Assembly (NCBI GenBank): GCA_020746835.1
Contig: JAGPNK010000004.1
Coordinates: 1,674,001 to 1,738,000, forward strand
Source: Stachybotrys elegans
Lineage: Eukaryota > Ascomycota > Sordariomycetes > Hypocreales > Stachybotryaceae
DNA: 64,000 nt
Reading direction: 5' to 3'
The translations under genes and the position numbers were made by a program. The notes beneath the pieces are model-generated. The model searched no databases, was not told the DNA's origin, and saw only the letters and a list, made by a program, of their open reading frames with translations. Shown piece after piece: positions 36,735 through 48,174 of the stretch (position 1 is its first letter; each line of letters opens with the position of its first letter).

Positions 36735-37440
36735 CTACTTCGTGCGAATGTGCTTCAGCTTCTTGGGAGAGTACAAGAAGTTGTTGGCATAGGCCTTTGG
36801 CGTAAACTTTCGCGAGTTTGGCTCTTGGACGAAATACTCGTATCCCTGCTTCTCGGCAAACTTGATGGCGTCCTCCTTGGACTTGAAGTTGATATGGGTG
36901 CCCTGCATGAAATCAGCAGACGACTGCCATCCCATCAGAGGGTTCTCCCATCTGTGGCCCTTGGAGAGGATATCCCAATCCATTCGCCACTTCTCGCCTC
37001 GGAAGTCGCCAGATTGGGTGGCTGGCTTGGCTTCTTTGTAGATTCTGAGATGCATTAGTCAATTGCTCGACAGCTTGGGAGAGTGAGCCAGCTACTGACC
37101 GGACGGTCCTGGCCTGAAGTTCCATCGGGGCGCCGGAAATAGTCGCAGCGGGCAGATCGATATCCTCGCTACCATCCTGGATTCGCTTGGGAACTGGCGT
37201 GAAGGTCCTGAAATCACTGTCAAACACTGAGCGACACAATTGGAGGGTAGCAGGCACGTACGAGGTAGCCTTGTCGGCAGGAATATCGTAGTCGGGCTGG
37301 TTCTCGACGGGAGCAGGGACAGTGCCCGTGGCCTGGGTGACAGAGCTCTGGTAGCGTCGAGCGACGTGAGGCGAAGCGACTCGGGTGGAGGAGATGCTGC
37401 GAAGCAGCCCGGCGGCAGACCGTGTCCGGAGAGATGCCAT
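36735..37440 (-). CDS. Mitochondrial complex I subunit NDUFS4 (18/21 kDa, AQDQ)
   Basis: Three exons, 37440-37262, 37207-37100 and 37044-36735, encode 198 residues. This accessory matrix-arm subunit stabilises the NADH-binding module of complex I. It is the 21-kDa subunit in Neurospora. The N-terminus is an Arg/Ser-rich mitochondrial presequence (residues 1 to about 32). The family domain runs from [12 protein letters not shown] through [21 protein letters not shown] to [15 protein letters not shown]. It ends in a conserved basic tail ([12 protein letters not shown]). The gene is divergent from ATP17, another respiratory-chain gene, with 298 bp shared. Confidence 0.95.
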
Positions 37441-37738
37441 GTTGTCGTCGTCTGGCAATTGGAGATTGTGCGATGCTGGGTGGTGATGTGACTGCGGCGA
37501 ATTGACGAGGTTGACGGGAGAAGCTTGGGAAGGGAGGGTTCTGATTGGCTGGTGCGGGGCGACGTTTTGCCGAGACGACGGGAGCGACGAGTGCTTTTCG
37601 GCCAGGATATGCACCATCCAATTCAACATACCTCCATTTCTTCCCCATCAACTTGTAATTGAGCGGCAATCGTTCGTTCGACGGTCAGCAGCGGCAATTT
37701 ACTCCTCCCTACGAGTAGATTATCAACCAACCGACATC
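37441..37738. promoter_or_regulatory. Bidirectional promoter of NDUFS4 and ATP17 with two CCAAT boxes
   Basis: 298 bp between the divergent start codons of two nuclear genes for oxidative phosphorylation. Two CCAAT elements are present in opposite orientation, at 37544-37548 (minus strand) and 37618-37622 (plus strand). In fungi CCAAT is bound by the HAP/CBC complex, which activates respiratory genes. Co-regulation is therefore plausible, though CCAAT pentamers are common by chance. Confidence 0.5.
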
Positions 37739-38395
37739 ATGAGCTTCGTCACTCGCCGAGCGCTCTCCACGCTCATCCCTCCCAAGGTAGGCGATCTCGG
37801 ACAAATACGGCAACAGAGATTGAAGGCTAACGATTGACCCGACAGGTTGCCTCGCCCAAGGTACGAAATTCTACGAATGGTAGCTCCACGATTCGCACCC
37901 CTCCGTCGTGTTTTCCCTGCTTCCGAGATGAGATTTCACGCGATGCTATGGTTGGACGACGGAGGCGGCATGCGACAGCGAACGGACCGGCCCCGGACAT
38001 ACAGTCGTGATTTGAGACTAACGCATCGATTTCCAGGCGATTGGCGCTGCTCCCGATGCTCTGCGCATGCAGCGCGTCGTCAGCTTCTACGAGAAGCTCC
38101 CCCGTGGCCCTGCTCCCGAGGTCAAGTCCCGGGGCCTTCTCGGCTGGTACCAGGCCAAGTACTTCGGCAAGAACGCCACTGTTGCTCGTACGAAACCCAC
38201 GAAACAATTGGAATATCCGGAACCCAATGCTGATGTTGTTCTCTGCAGCTATCATCCACATCCTGGTCTTCCTCGTCGGCATTGGCTACGCCCAGAACTA
38301 CTACTTCCACCTGCGTATGTTACTTGGTTGTGCCCATGGTATGCCTCGAGAAATACTGACACAGTGCAGGCCACCACAAGAACAACGCCCACTAA
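37739..38395 (+). CDS. ATP17: Mitochondrial F1Fo-ATP synthase subunit f
   Basis: Five exons, 37739-37786, 37846-37860, 38037-38187, 38249-38314 and 38370-38395, encode 101 residues. That is the same length as the yeast Atp17. Subunit f is a small inner-membrane component of the Fo sector and its dimer interface. The N-terminus MSFVTRRALSTLIPPK resembles a mitochondrial presequence. The core SFYEKLPRGPAPEVKSRG, LLGWYQAKYFG and the single transmembrane helix IIHILVFLVGIGYAQNYYFHL are family hallmarks. The end is basic (RHHKNNAH). Exon 2 is a 15-nt micro-exon coding VASPK. The four introns give a very intron-dense gene for 306 coding nucleotides. Confidence 0.94.
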
Positions 38396-39397
38396 ATGGT
38401 TGGGCATGGTCTCTGAGGCACCTCTCCAATGGTGAGAGCTGTGTAAATAGATTAGAACGAGTGAGAAGCACTCACCGGCTTCCATTTGTAACTGTAACAC
38501 GAGGTTTCCCTACATTTCCACCATGCATTCATTCAAGATGTGTTTTGTGTGCCAACCAAGCCGTAGTACGCCATTCTACCCACCTACGCAAGGTTGCAGC
38601 GCATCATTTGTAGTATTCTCGATTTGTAGACGTGATGGCAAAGCTCCCATCCAAGCTACCTAGTACCTAGTAGGTTTGTGGCTGTGGGATGGTGTGTTTG
38701 TGATGACTTACTTTGCATATATTTATCAATTCACCTTTAATTGATTGCAGGGGCGTGTTGTTTGCTGCTACCTTAGCAGCAGTCATTTGTATCCATTAGG
38801 CCGGTTTCCAAGGCGCTGCCATGATTCACTGTCTTTCTCAGGTGGCATAGCAAAGCAGCCCGACTTACTGCACTGTGCTAGAGCACAGCGGTGGCAGCCG
38901 GAAGCAGGTGCTCCACCGTGCTCATTTCCTCCACCTGCACTGTAGCGAGTGCTACCCCGACGGTGTATGTCAGCCCTGCCAAAACGCAAGGTACGAATGT
39001 CCTCCAACGCTCAATGGGCGAGCGCAAAGCGCTAGGCCGAAACTAGGGTGTTTGCAGCTCCCGAAAATCAGGTAGCCTTCACCTCATGACTACTGTAGCC
39101 GCAATCCCTCTTGAACTGCCACACCACCCTCCCGGCCCATAGACTTGTCCAGTCAACTCTCCTCACCACGGCGCCGCCAACATCCTTTACGCGGGCAAAC
39201 GACGAATCTGCTCCCCCTCTTTGTGTGCACAGTATCGTCTTTACACGTTGCGCAACAGCATCGTGGCCCTCCCTCACTGATCGGCACCTCTTATCCTCGT
39301 TTGCCAGCATCAGCGCCTCGAACCTAGTTGGGCCTCTGCGTGTTCGCTTCATCGGAGGAGCCAGCAACGCAGTCCATCAATCTGCCACTTGGGACGT
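38396..39397. other. Intergenic, ATP17 downstream / RGG protein upstream
   Basis: About 1 kb. Positions 38935-39005 in one plus-strand frame read like the second half of a Zn2Cys6 cluster (CSECYPDGVCQPCQNARYEC), but no complete gene could be built around it. Otherwise it holds the ATP17 3' region and the promoter of the next gene. Confidence 0.45.
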
Positions 39398-42300
39398 ATG
39401 ATGGCCGCAGAGCCTGCCGTCAATAGTCTCGCTGATGTGCCCGCCTCGCCCGAACTCCAAATTGTGAGTTGCAGCCTTATTCTCTCGCCCACCCCCGCCG
39501 CGTCGGGAAGCGTGATGACCGCCCTGACCACGGCGGTGCTCCTCATGACTGCAACAGCATGTCATTGCATGCGTGGATAGCCCTAACTTGTTTAATCTTG
39601 TAGCAGGTCAACGACAGTACCCACGATGGACGCATCGGTCTACCACTCGTAAACGGCACATCGACCAGCGATGACATCGAGAACAAACACATCAGCCATG
39701 TCGAGGATCAGCTCAACTCGGCCGATGTCAGCGTTAGTGGTGGATCGGACACCGAGGCTTCCCGAGCCGACGGATCTCGACAAAAGGACGGCGACCGAGG
39801 ACACGGCCGGACAGGATCCTCTGCGAAGAAGCCTGCGACCTTCAAAGCTGTATCTGTAAACAAGACGTTCCTCGCGGCCAAGGTGAACACCAGCAGCGCA
39901 AGTGCCAAGGTCAACGACAAGCCATCTCCGAGCTCGAGTACCCCGCCTCCCGGCTCTTCGACTCTATCGGCGTCACGACCGCGTCTAGTTGCCAAGACGG
40001 GCAGTGGCACAAAAGACAGCCTCCCAAGATTCTCCACCGCGAATGGTAGGAAGCCGGCATCAGCACCTGACCCAAATGTGGTGTGGAACAAGAATCGACG
40101 TAAGTTTCAGTGCATCCTGCTCATACTTGTTCTTGGGTTGGTGAATTGACCCGGCGCAGCACCTCCGGTACCCGAGCCCAGGAAGTTCACAGATGAAGAG
40201 CTGAAGAAGTATGGTATTCATATGGCTAGTCGCCTAAATGAAGATGATGCTCAAGGCCAGAACAAATGGGCGGACATCGACGACGACGACGACGATTGGG
40301 CTCCAGAGGCCATTACTTGGGGAGATGGCACGAAAACAACACTGCCGCATCCCGAGGAGCATCCCGCAGCACCAGCATCCGATAGCGGCTCGGCGGCATC
40401 ACGAGTAGTTGCTCCGACCCCATTAGCGCCGCCGGTGCAGGACAAACCATCGTCACCTGCTCCGGCGGTGGCAGTCAGCTCGCCTTTACCAAAGCCTAGC
40501 ACGCTAAGCTCCGGTAAAGGACTGGTCCTGAAGAGTGGTGGCCATGACAAGCCCACGCTTGTCTCTAAACCCCCCACGCAACCTGCGCCTGCGAAGTCAC
40601 CGTGGGCCACTCTGCCACCGGTAGACAAGCAATCGCCCGTGGCGGTGGACCTGGGGCCTGTATCTCGCAATTCTAATAGGGATCATCACAAAGCGCACAA
40701 GGGAATGATCCCGCCCCCGAAGGAGATTGCTGCGGACGACTTCAATCGCTCGTCCTACAGAGATGGCGGGTTTCACCATGCCAACAGAGAGCTCTATAAC
40801 TCTCACTCGGGCCGTTACGAGCCCGTTCCGGATAGACATGGACCAATGCGAGCAGACGGCATGGGAAAGAATCCCTCCTTGCTACAGCGGCACATGCCCC
40901 AGGATCATCCTGCTGAGCCCTCAAGTGCTTTCCAGACGAACCGAACAGCCCAGGATGCTCCGTTCGGGCGCCGTCGTGGATCGTCCAACGTTAGTGGCGG
41001 CAGCGGCAATTACTTCCAGCGAATGAACAAGGGTGCAGACGGTTCTATGCCACCTCCTGAGATCTTGAGCACCCGCAGGCCCTCTTTTGCCGGATCCAGT
41101 GACAGCCCTGCATCCCCCAATCTACCTATTTCAATGCATGGCCAGCCAAGGCAACAGCAGGGCGGAGCTCCGTGGCCTGTTCGCTCCTCACCACGGACGC
41201 CTGGTGCTGCGCTGCATAGCCCCGTTGGACCACCCAACACCGCATCAGCTCAACTTCCCGGCAATACTCAACCACCAGCCGTGGATGAGGTAGAATACCA
41301 GAAGAAGCTTATGCGGGAGCGTAACGAACTCGCGCGAAAGAGACGCCAAGAGGAGGATGCTCGTGAAGAGGCTGCGCGCAGAGAGCGAATCCAGAAAAAG
41401 CTCGATTCTCTCGGCCCGGCGCCAGAGAAGAAGAGCAGTAAGAAGGATGCTTCGCCCAAGGAAGATGCGCCGAAGGCTACTCATACTATCCAGCAGCGAA
41501 GTGAGCCCAACGCAGGTTCTGCATTGGAACATACCGGCCAAGCACGCCAAGATACCACCACCGAGGGTAATCGTGAGCTTGAAGATCCCAAGCCCATATC
41601 ACCAAACGATGCGCTGCCCCCTGTTTCGCCTGCGCGACCTCTTCCTCATGACGGCGAAGGAAAGCAGCCTAGTATCTGGACTGGCCCTGGTTCCCGCCCG
41701 GAACGGCTTCCAACATGGGGCTCACCAGCAGCACCACCCTTGTTAAGAAATGTTTGGGGATCCCCTGACAATGACAGAGGGCTAGGAAACGGTACATTCA
41801 ACCCTGATCTTGGCCGAATCACGGGCTCTGCTGTGGCACCATCGCAGGCTGGTCAAGCGCCAGCACCCATTGGGCCCCCGAGCAGCACCCGCACGACACA
41901 CCATGATCGAACACAGCCTCAGCCACCTATCGGGTCCCGCGCGTCTCGATACGGCGCGACGGGCTCTGAGCTCGCTTCCAAATGGGTTGCGGCAGTTGCG
42001 GACAATGACAAGAAGATTAGCGCAACCAAGTTGGCCGAGCGAAACGACCGCGAGCGCCAAATGGCAGAGAGAGGCATGAAAGTTGAAGACATGCAACCCG
42101 CAATCAAAGAAACCTGGCGACCCGTACATGTGCCGGGAGATGGCACTCGTCGAACCACAGGTACCGCCGAGGCACAATCTCATCATCCCTCGCTATGGAA
42201 CAGTGCCAGCTCTCGGGAAGAGCTTTCGAAGCGCGTGCCGTCTGTAGACGAGACTACTCCACCAGCCATTCCAGGAGTCATCGGTTCTGGTAATAATATA

Positions 42301-43335
42301 ATGCTTCCACAAGGCAGCCAGAATGCTTCATCGCAGACTCGCCCGTCGCGATTCTTCCCAGCAAAGGACGTTCGGGTTGAGGCTCCCGCAAACGTTGAAC
42401 CGAGCCGATCTAACTCCCCGTCTCCCCCGCCGCCGACCATGGAAGGTCATCCTGCCTACGAAGGCGATGTGATGCACCCGCATGTTTCGCTACCAAAGCC
42501 ACAGCCGATTGTGAAGCTGCCGCCCTCTCTGAGTTCTCCCCAACCTACATACAGCAGGCCGAACGGAGGATGGAATAGCGCTCCGCACCCAAGAGACCTG
42601 AACAGCCGACACCAACCCTCTTCGCATCACACCCCTATGCGCTCTGCAGACAGCACCCAGGAAAACTGGCAAAACCGCATAAATAACCTCCTCAATGGTG
42701 GGAAAGGCTCGCCGCCAAAGTCCATGGGTGTTGATCCGGCTAGTAAGAACGCCTTGGATCACATCATACCCCAGGACCCGGCGACAGTTTCTCTGCCTAG
42801 TGCCATGTCAAAGATGGGTGCTGGCAACTATAGATCTCCATTGTCAAAACCAATGGCTGAGGAGTGTTTCGAGGAGCAGGAGATGGGCTCTCTTCCACAA
42901 ATTCGACTTCCTCACAAGGCGCCTGATGCGTTGTGGGAGCCTGCAGAGGCGCCCACCAAACCCATGCCTAAGCGATTCCTCGTACATGCATCCATTATGG
43001 AGCCGTTCTATTTTGCTGGCGAGGTGGGTGGCTCGGGCAATCTGATGAGAATTTTGTTCCCTGGTATGAACGAACCAAGAACCGTCACTGTTCCGTTCTC
43101 TGCAACACGTGGTGGGCGACCAAGCCAAAGCAGAGGCGGCTCCCGTAGCCGAGGATCTGGCCATGGCCCTCGAAATGGGAAGCGGGATAAGGACACATCC
43201 AGCAACGCCGTGGAGCGCACGCCCAGCCATGGCTCAGGCAACAGCTCTGGACGCGGTGGAAGGGGTGCCTATCGCAGCCGAGGCTCTGAGCCGTGGACGC
43301 GCCACTCATCCAACCAAACGACGACGACTGCTTAG
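39398..43335 (+). CDS. Large disordered protein with acidic WADIDDDDDDW motif and RGG-type tail
   Basis: Three predicted exons, 39398-39463, 39604-40099 and 40160-43335, encode about 1245 residues. I do not recognise a named family. Most of the protein is Pro/Ser/Gly-rich and likely disordered. Three parts look conserved or functional. The first is a block at about residues 190-240 (PEPRKFTDEELKKYGIHMA, then KWADIDDDDDDWAPEAI). The second is a Lys/Arg/Glu coiled-coil segment around residues 545-600. The third is a more ordered region near residues 1090-1160 (FLVHASIMEPFYFAGEVGG). The C-terminus is rich in RG, RGG and SR dipeptides (SRGGSRSRGSG, GRGGRGAYRSRG), typical of RNA-binding tails. A role in mRNA metabolism or translation is an inference. 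Acceptor choice at 39604 versus 39607 changes one Gln. Confidence 0.8.
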
Positions 43336-44463
43336 GGAGCAGTGACGCCGCTCCAGCCTGTGGACATAAAGGGCTTCCCACCCTTGCCACCTCCTAAGAG
43401 AGCGTCCTAGGGCCAGCCCTGATGTGTCGAGAAACTCAACAACAACCGATACGAACGACGATAACGATAACCTTTTTCGAATCCGTCATACTAGCCATGT
43501 GTGCCAGCGCACTGCGACGGATCAAGAATGCGTAGTGATACGCCAAAACCACTGTCTCTGAGGAATGCGGTAGAGGCAGCTTGTATAATTTCAATGATGG
43601 TTTCTTTGCCCTTCCCCTAAGTGGATTATCTCTGACAGTCTTCCCTATGACGCGGTCGGCTTGGACAGAAGGTCATCTGCTACATGCGATTTTGTCTTGC
43701 TAAGCTTCTTTACCACTCACCCACTATACTGGGGTGAGGGCTCTTATAGGGGGATTTGGGTGATTGTGGGATGAGGTCACCAGGCGATGTGGAGCATCCA
43801 TGGTATGAGTCGATGATGCTCGAGATACTTGAACATACTTTCTTTGATCGATTGATTTGCGTTCATTGTGCTCTTTGGTGACATGTTCCGTAGTTTTCTT
43901 GGTTGCCTATCGCGCTCTAACATGCATGGTACGCGAGCAGAAAGAAAGGTGGATGTTGCTGTGTTGTAGCCGTGTACCGCTTCATTCATCCTGCTTGTTT
44001 GATGGTGTGTATGCTGTGGTCTAACTCCGTCTTACCGTCCACCACTTTGTATGTACCTATTCACGAGGCCATCTAGCATGTCTGTATAAAATAAAGGCGG
44101 TGCTTGAAAGGCAAAGAGATGGGGAGGACAGAGGGGTAAGATGCGGTTCGTGGAGCTTAGTAGCAAATAAATGACATTGAAGAGTTTATTGTATTTTAAA
44201 GAACTCATCTTTTCGAGGGTAAGTTTCCTCGATATCTACTTCAAGAATTTCCAGGCCCAAGATCTCACAGCAACACATCCATCAGGTGCCACCCTCAACG
44301 CCGAGACTCCCATCAATCATCACCAACCATCACATGCTACTCATGGACTGCATTATGGTCATGCCGACATTTCCACCATATCTGCATCATGAATCGAGGT
44401 ATCATTTGCCCCTCTCCCCTTTTCCCTCCAAGGCACCATCGTACTCCAGCCAACCTGCACCAT
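43336..44463. other. Convergent 3' intergenic region, RGG protein / MCM6
   Basis: About 1.1 kb between converging stop codons, unusually long for a purely 3' region. No motif-bearing open frame was found. A non-coding RNA or long 3' UTRs are possible but unsupported. Confidence 0.45.
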
Positions 44464-47400
44464 CTAATACTCCTCCACTGCACAGTTGGGATGCAGGACA
44501 TACACGATGCGTGCAGATGCGGCAGAGCTGGATCCACCTGACTCGTCTTCGACGAGACCTTCACCCCTGAGGGCCATGAGAATGTTGTCCTGGAGCAACA
44601 CATGTTAGTACTTTGTGCCAATCTACCATGATAGAGCTTGGGTGTAGGCTTACCTTGACCATCTTCTTGAGAACCACGGCGGCAAGCCCCTTTTCTCGGT
44701 GATAGTCCTCCTCGCCGTCCATCTCGTCCTCCTTTTGCTCCAGGTACCAGTTGACAAGCGTCTCGCCCTCGACACCATCTCCGGTGCCACTCTCGTCATC
44801 ATTGACGCGCTGGACAAACATGTTGACCATGCTGATGTACTTTTCGTACGTGATCTTATGCTTGTGCTTTGTCTGAGACTCGTCTGCGCCATCTGTAGGT
44901 TGGTCCTCACCCATGGCCGCATCGCCTTCGGAATCCCGTCCAGCTGCAGCATCGACAGCACGGCGCAGAGTCTCACCATCCTCCTGGGTCTCCTCCTGGT
45001 CGTCGATCTCGATATCATCATGCTCAACAGAGATGATACTCTGCCTGAGTAGATTGTAGGCTTCCGTGACCATTTCTGGGCTGATTTCCTCAACACAGTT
45101 CACCTTCGCAATAGCCTCGGATAAACGAATCATACTTTCGAGTTGACGAACGGTGATACGATACGAGTTCTTTCCAACACCACCCTGGGCATCGTCGGCT
45201 CGCAGCTCCTTGTATCGTTCCACAAGGACTTCCTTGGCTTCGTCGGTAAACTTGGGCCTAAATGTTCTTGCGAATCGGATGTAGCGTTGGAGCTGCTCGG
45301 TACTGAACTCTGGTTCGACGGCTTCATCACGGAATTGGTGGATTCCAACAATGTGTTCAGCCAGGTGTCGGTCAACTGATTCGTTGCACTCATCGAGCAC
45401 GACGAAGAAGAGATCAAAACGAGACATAATGGGAGCTGACATGTTGATGTTGGAACGGAGGGTAGCCTTGCGGTTGTAGCGACCGCCCACGGGGTTGGCA
45501 GCGGCGAGGATACTCGTACGGGCGTTCAGGGTTGCTTGGATACCCGCCTTGGCAATGGAGATGGTCTGCTGCTCCATGGCTTCGTGGATAGCAACTTGGT
45601 CTGCAATATCCATCTTATCGAACTCGTCAATGGCGCAGATACCATTGTCAGCCAACATCAAAGCACCAGCTTCGATGGTGAACTCGCCGGTTTCCTCATC
45701 CTTGATCACAGCAGCCGTAAGACCAGCAGCGGAGGATGCCTTGCCACTGGTGTATACAGCACGCGGGGCAAAGGAACACACGTACTTGAGGAACTGTGAC
45801 TTTGAAGTGGAAGGGTCACCGACGATGCAGATGTTGATATCACCACGGAGCTGCATGCCCTCTGCTGTAGATTTGTGGACACCGGACATGAGTTGTAGCA
45901 AGAGGCCTTTCTTCACAACCTCGTGACCATAAACCATGGGTGCAATGGATTGTACCAAGCGGGAGTAAATGTGATCTCCGTGGACCATGGCTCGCAGGTC
46001 ATCGATTTCGGAGGGGTTCATCGAAGAAAGAATGGCAGTCTGAGCTTGAAGTGGCGAATCGGCATTCTCAGCAGCGTTGTTCTGGGTCAAGGCGTTGATG
46101 ACATCCGCCGCGCTTCCTCCTGCAGTCTGACCAGATCCTGCAGTATCAGGAGTTACCATACACGCCAGGAAGGCCAGGCGGTACGTAAGATCGCGGACAC
46201 CCAGAGCCTTGAGACCACTAACACCATTACCTCCCACGTCAGCACCACGGGGAGCGTTGCGTTCGTCGCGCACGGTTGTAGGTTTCGATCCAGGAAGGCC
46301 CAGCTGGCTGACATCAGGCACAACGATGAGCGCGCCAGTAAAGATGCATTTCTCGCCAGCCTTTGCACGGTCCACAATCTCTCCTCTTAGGATAACATCC
46401 AGTGTTCTAGGCATGCTGCCAGTGGGGATTTCCGAACTGTTTTCCTGGACTCGGACTTTTTGCCAGTCCACAAAAGTGCTGTGGCGGATATCGAGCTGCC
46501 AAGCCACGCGGTTCTGGCAGCTACCGTTGGGGCATTGAGCAGGTTCGGTATATCGGAATGTCTGCTCGACATTGGGAACAATCGCCCTGCAAGCCTGGCA
46601 GGCGAACGTCGCAAGCGACAGCTCCGGACGAACTTCTGAGGTTCTGGTCACAGTGCCAGAAATGGACAGGAGCTGACCGATATTGGCGGCCCTGAGGCTT
46701 CGCACGCGAGATACGAGGGGCAGGTTGTAGAATGCGATGGAGAAGAGCCTGTCGGTCTGCTGGCTTTCACCGCGCCGCGAGGCGGCGTCTGATTGGCTTG
46801 CAGATCCCAGCTGGCTTGCAACCGAAGTGGCCAAATTACTCGAGGCCGTAGGCTGCTTGTGTTGGCGGAAATATTGTGGCTCGTATTTGGCAATCATATT
46901 GTGCAATGCAGCGGTCAGGAAAGGCAAGAATCGATAGTATTGGCGCATCACACCATCCGCCAAGCTACCATTCTCCCACGATGCCAAGTGCTTGTAGTCA
47001 ACGTAGAAAGTCGACAGCCGGTCGGCTCGCATGAGCTTGATTTGTGCGATGTAGTATTTGTCGGTGGTTACCGCACTGGATGTTGGCGCGCCAGAAGCGA
47101 GAGGATCTTCTACAAAGCTGTTATATATCTGTTAGAGAATAAAAATCCAAGACGTAGACATTTGAAACGGATGTGGCTTCCAGCTCACCTTTCGATGAAT
47201 GCCTCGAAATGCTCCTGAACCAGCAGGCCAATGCGATCTTGAACAGGGGGGATGTCGGCGGCGTCACGTCTACGTGAGCTGGTAGGAACTTGATCGTCGG
47301 CAAAGCCATCGACACCGTCTTCACTGGGAGCGCCTGTGTTTTCTGAGGGTGGCCCTCGAGGGCGGGCACCTGAGGAAGAGGGGAAGGCAACGCCGGGTCG

Positions 47401-47466
47401 AGGCGTTGATGCCGGACGCGATAAGGCATCCGACATCATGTACCCAGCTTCACTCGATAAAGCCAT
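44464..47466 (-). CDS. MCM6: Replicative DNA helicase subunit Mcm6
   Basis: Three exons, 47466-47189, 47117-44654 and 44589-44464, encode 955 residues. Mcm6 is one of six subunits of the MCM2-7 ring that unwinds DNA at replication forks. A disordered N-terminus (about 95 residues) precedes the MCM N-domain. The zinc-finger cysteines (CQACRAIV and CPNGSCQNR) follow, then QKVRVQENSSEIPTGSMPR, which is typical of Mcm6. The AAA+ domain has Walker A GDPSTSKSQ near residue 525, Walker B AIDEFDKMD and the arginine finger SRFDLFF. The C-terminal winged-helix part is restored by exon 3 after a clear intron with TACTAAC branch site. Frame continuity at intron 1 requires the ATAACAG acceptor. Confidence 0.96.
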
Positions 47467-47630
47467 TGTGACCAACTCCGCAAGAAGGTGGTAAAGTAAA
47501 GTACGGGAGGAGAAATGAGGGGATCGCGGGGGTTGTGGGTGTCGACGTCCTCGTCCAAGTGGTAGCTGGTGGGTTATTGTTTGGAAAGAAGACCACACTA
47601 AATGAAGCTGAAATTGCGGAATAGGAGCGT

Positions 47631-47666
47631 GTCGCGTTGAGGGGTGCTTTGGCGCGTCGTCGCGTT
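47631..47666 (-). promoter_or_regulatory. Cluster of MCB-like (MBF) elements upstream of MCM6
   Basis: On the minus strand this 36-bp span contains three ACGCG cores: ACGCGC and ACGCGA in the upstream pair (47651-47666), and ACGCGA at 47632-47637. They lie about 165-200 bp upstream of the MCM6 ATG. MBF recognises ACGCG-type sites and drives G1/S transcription of MCM genes in yeasts. The match is by motif and position only. Confidence 0.55.
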
Positions 47667-48174
47667 AAGTGATTGCATGAGACGCTAGTCCGAATTTGGG
47701 GCACATCTAAAGCCGGGGATTTGTCTCATGGAATATGGAAGATGGGATATGGGACACGGCATATCGAATTTATCAATAACCAGATGGGAAAGATACATTC
47801 ATGATACACACCAAACTATTCTTCTCGTTTGTTCGAAGTCATATATTATTTAAGTGGCCTTGGCCTTCCGGACGCATGTCTTTACTATGGATGCGCGCCT
47901 GACTGGTGCTACTGCATCCCTACCATCTAATGACCAAGCGGTCTACTCAGCATGCCGGGTAGGTAGTTACTCGATCGTCACTTTTATGCCCATCGAGCGT
48001 ATGCTTGTAGACACCAAGCCCGAGGATGCGCAGTATGAGGTATGCGCCTCGTAACGAGACACGATACTGCTTGTAGTGTCAGGAGCCAATGCATTTGTTA
48101 CAAGCATCTGCCCGAGCTGTCTCCAGCAACTTGGGTATATTTTCGCATATTGGAACATGTTGAAGGCGTCATCA
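47667..48174. other. Intergenic, MCM6 upstream / RNase H2C downstream
   Basis: About 500 bp between minus-strand genes, beyond the MCB-like cluster. It contains AT-rich sequence and the RNase H2C 3' region. An alternative splice form of that gene would extend its coding region to 47967. Confidence 0.45.
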
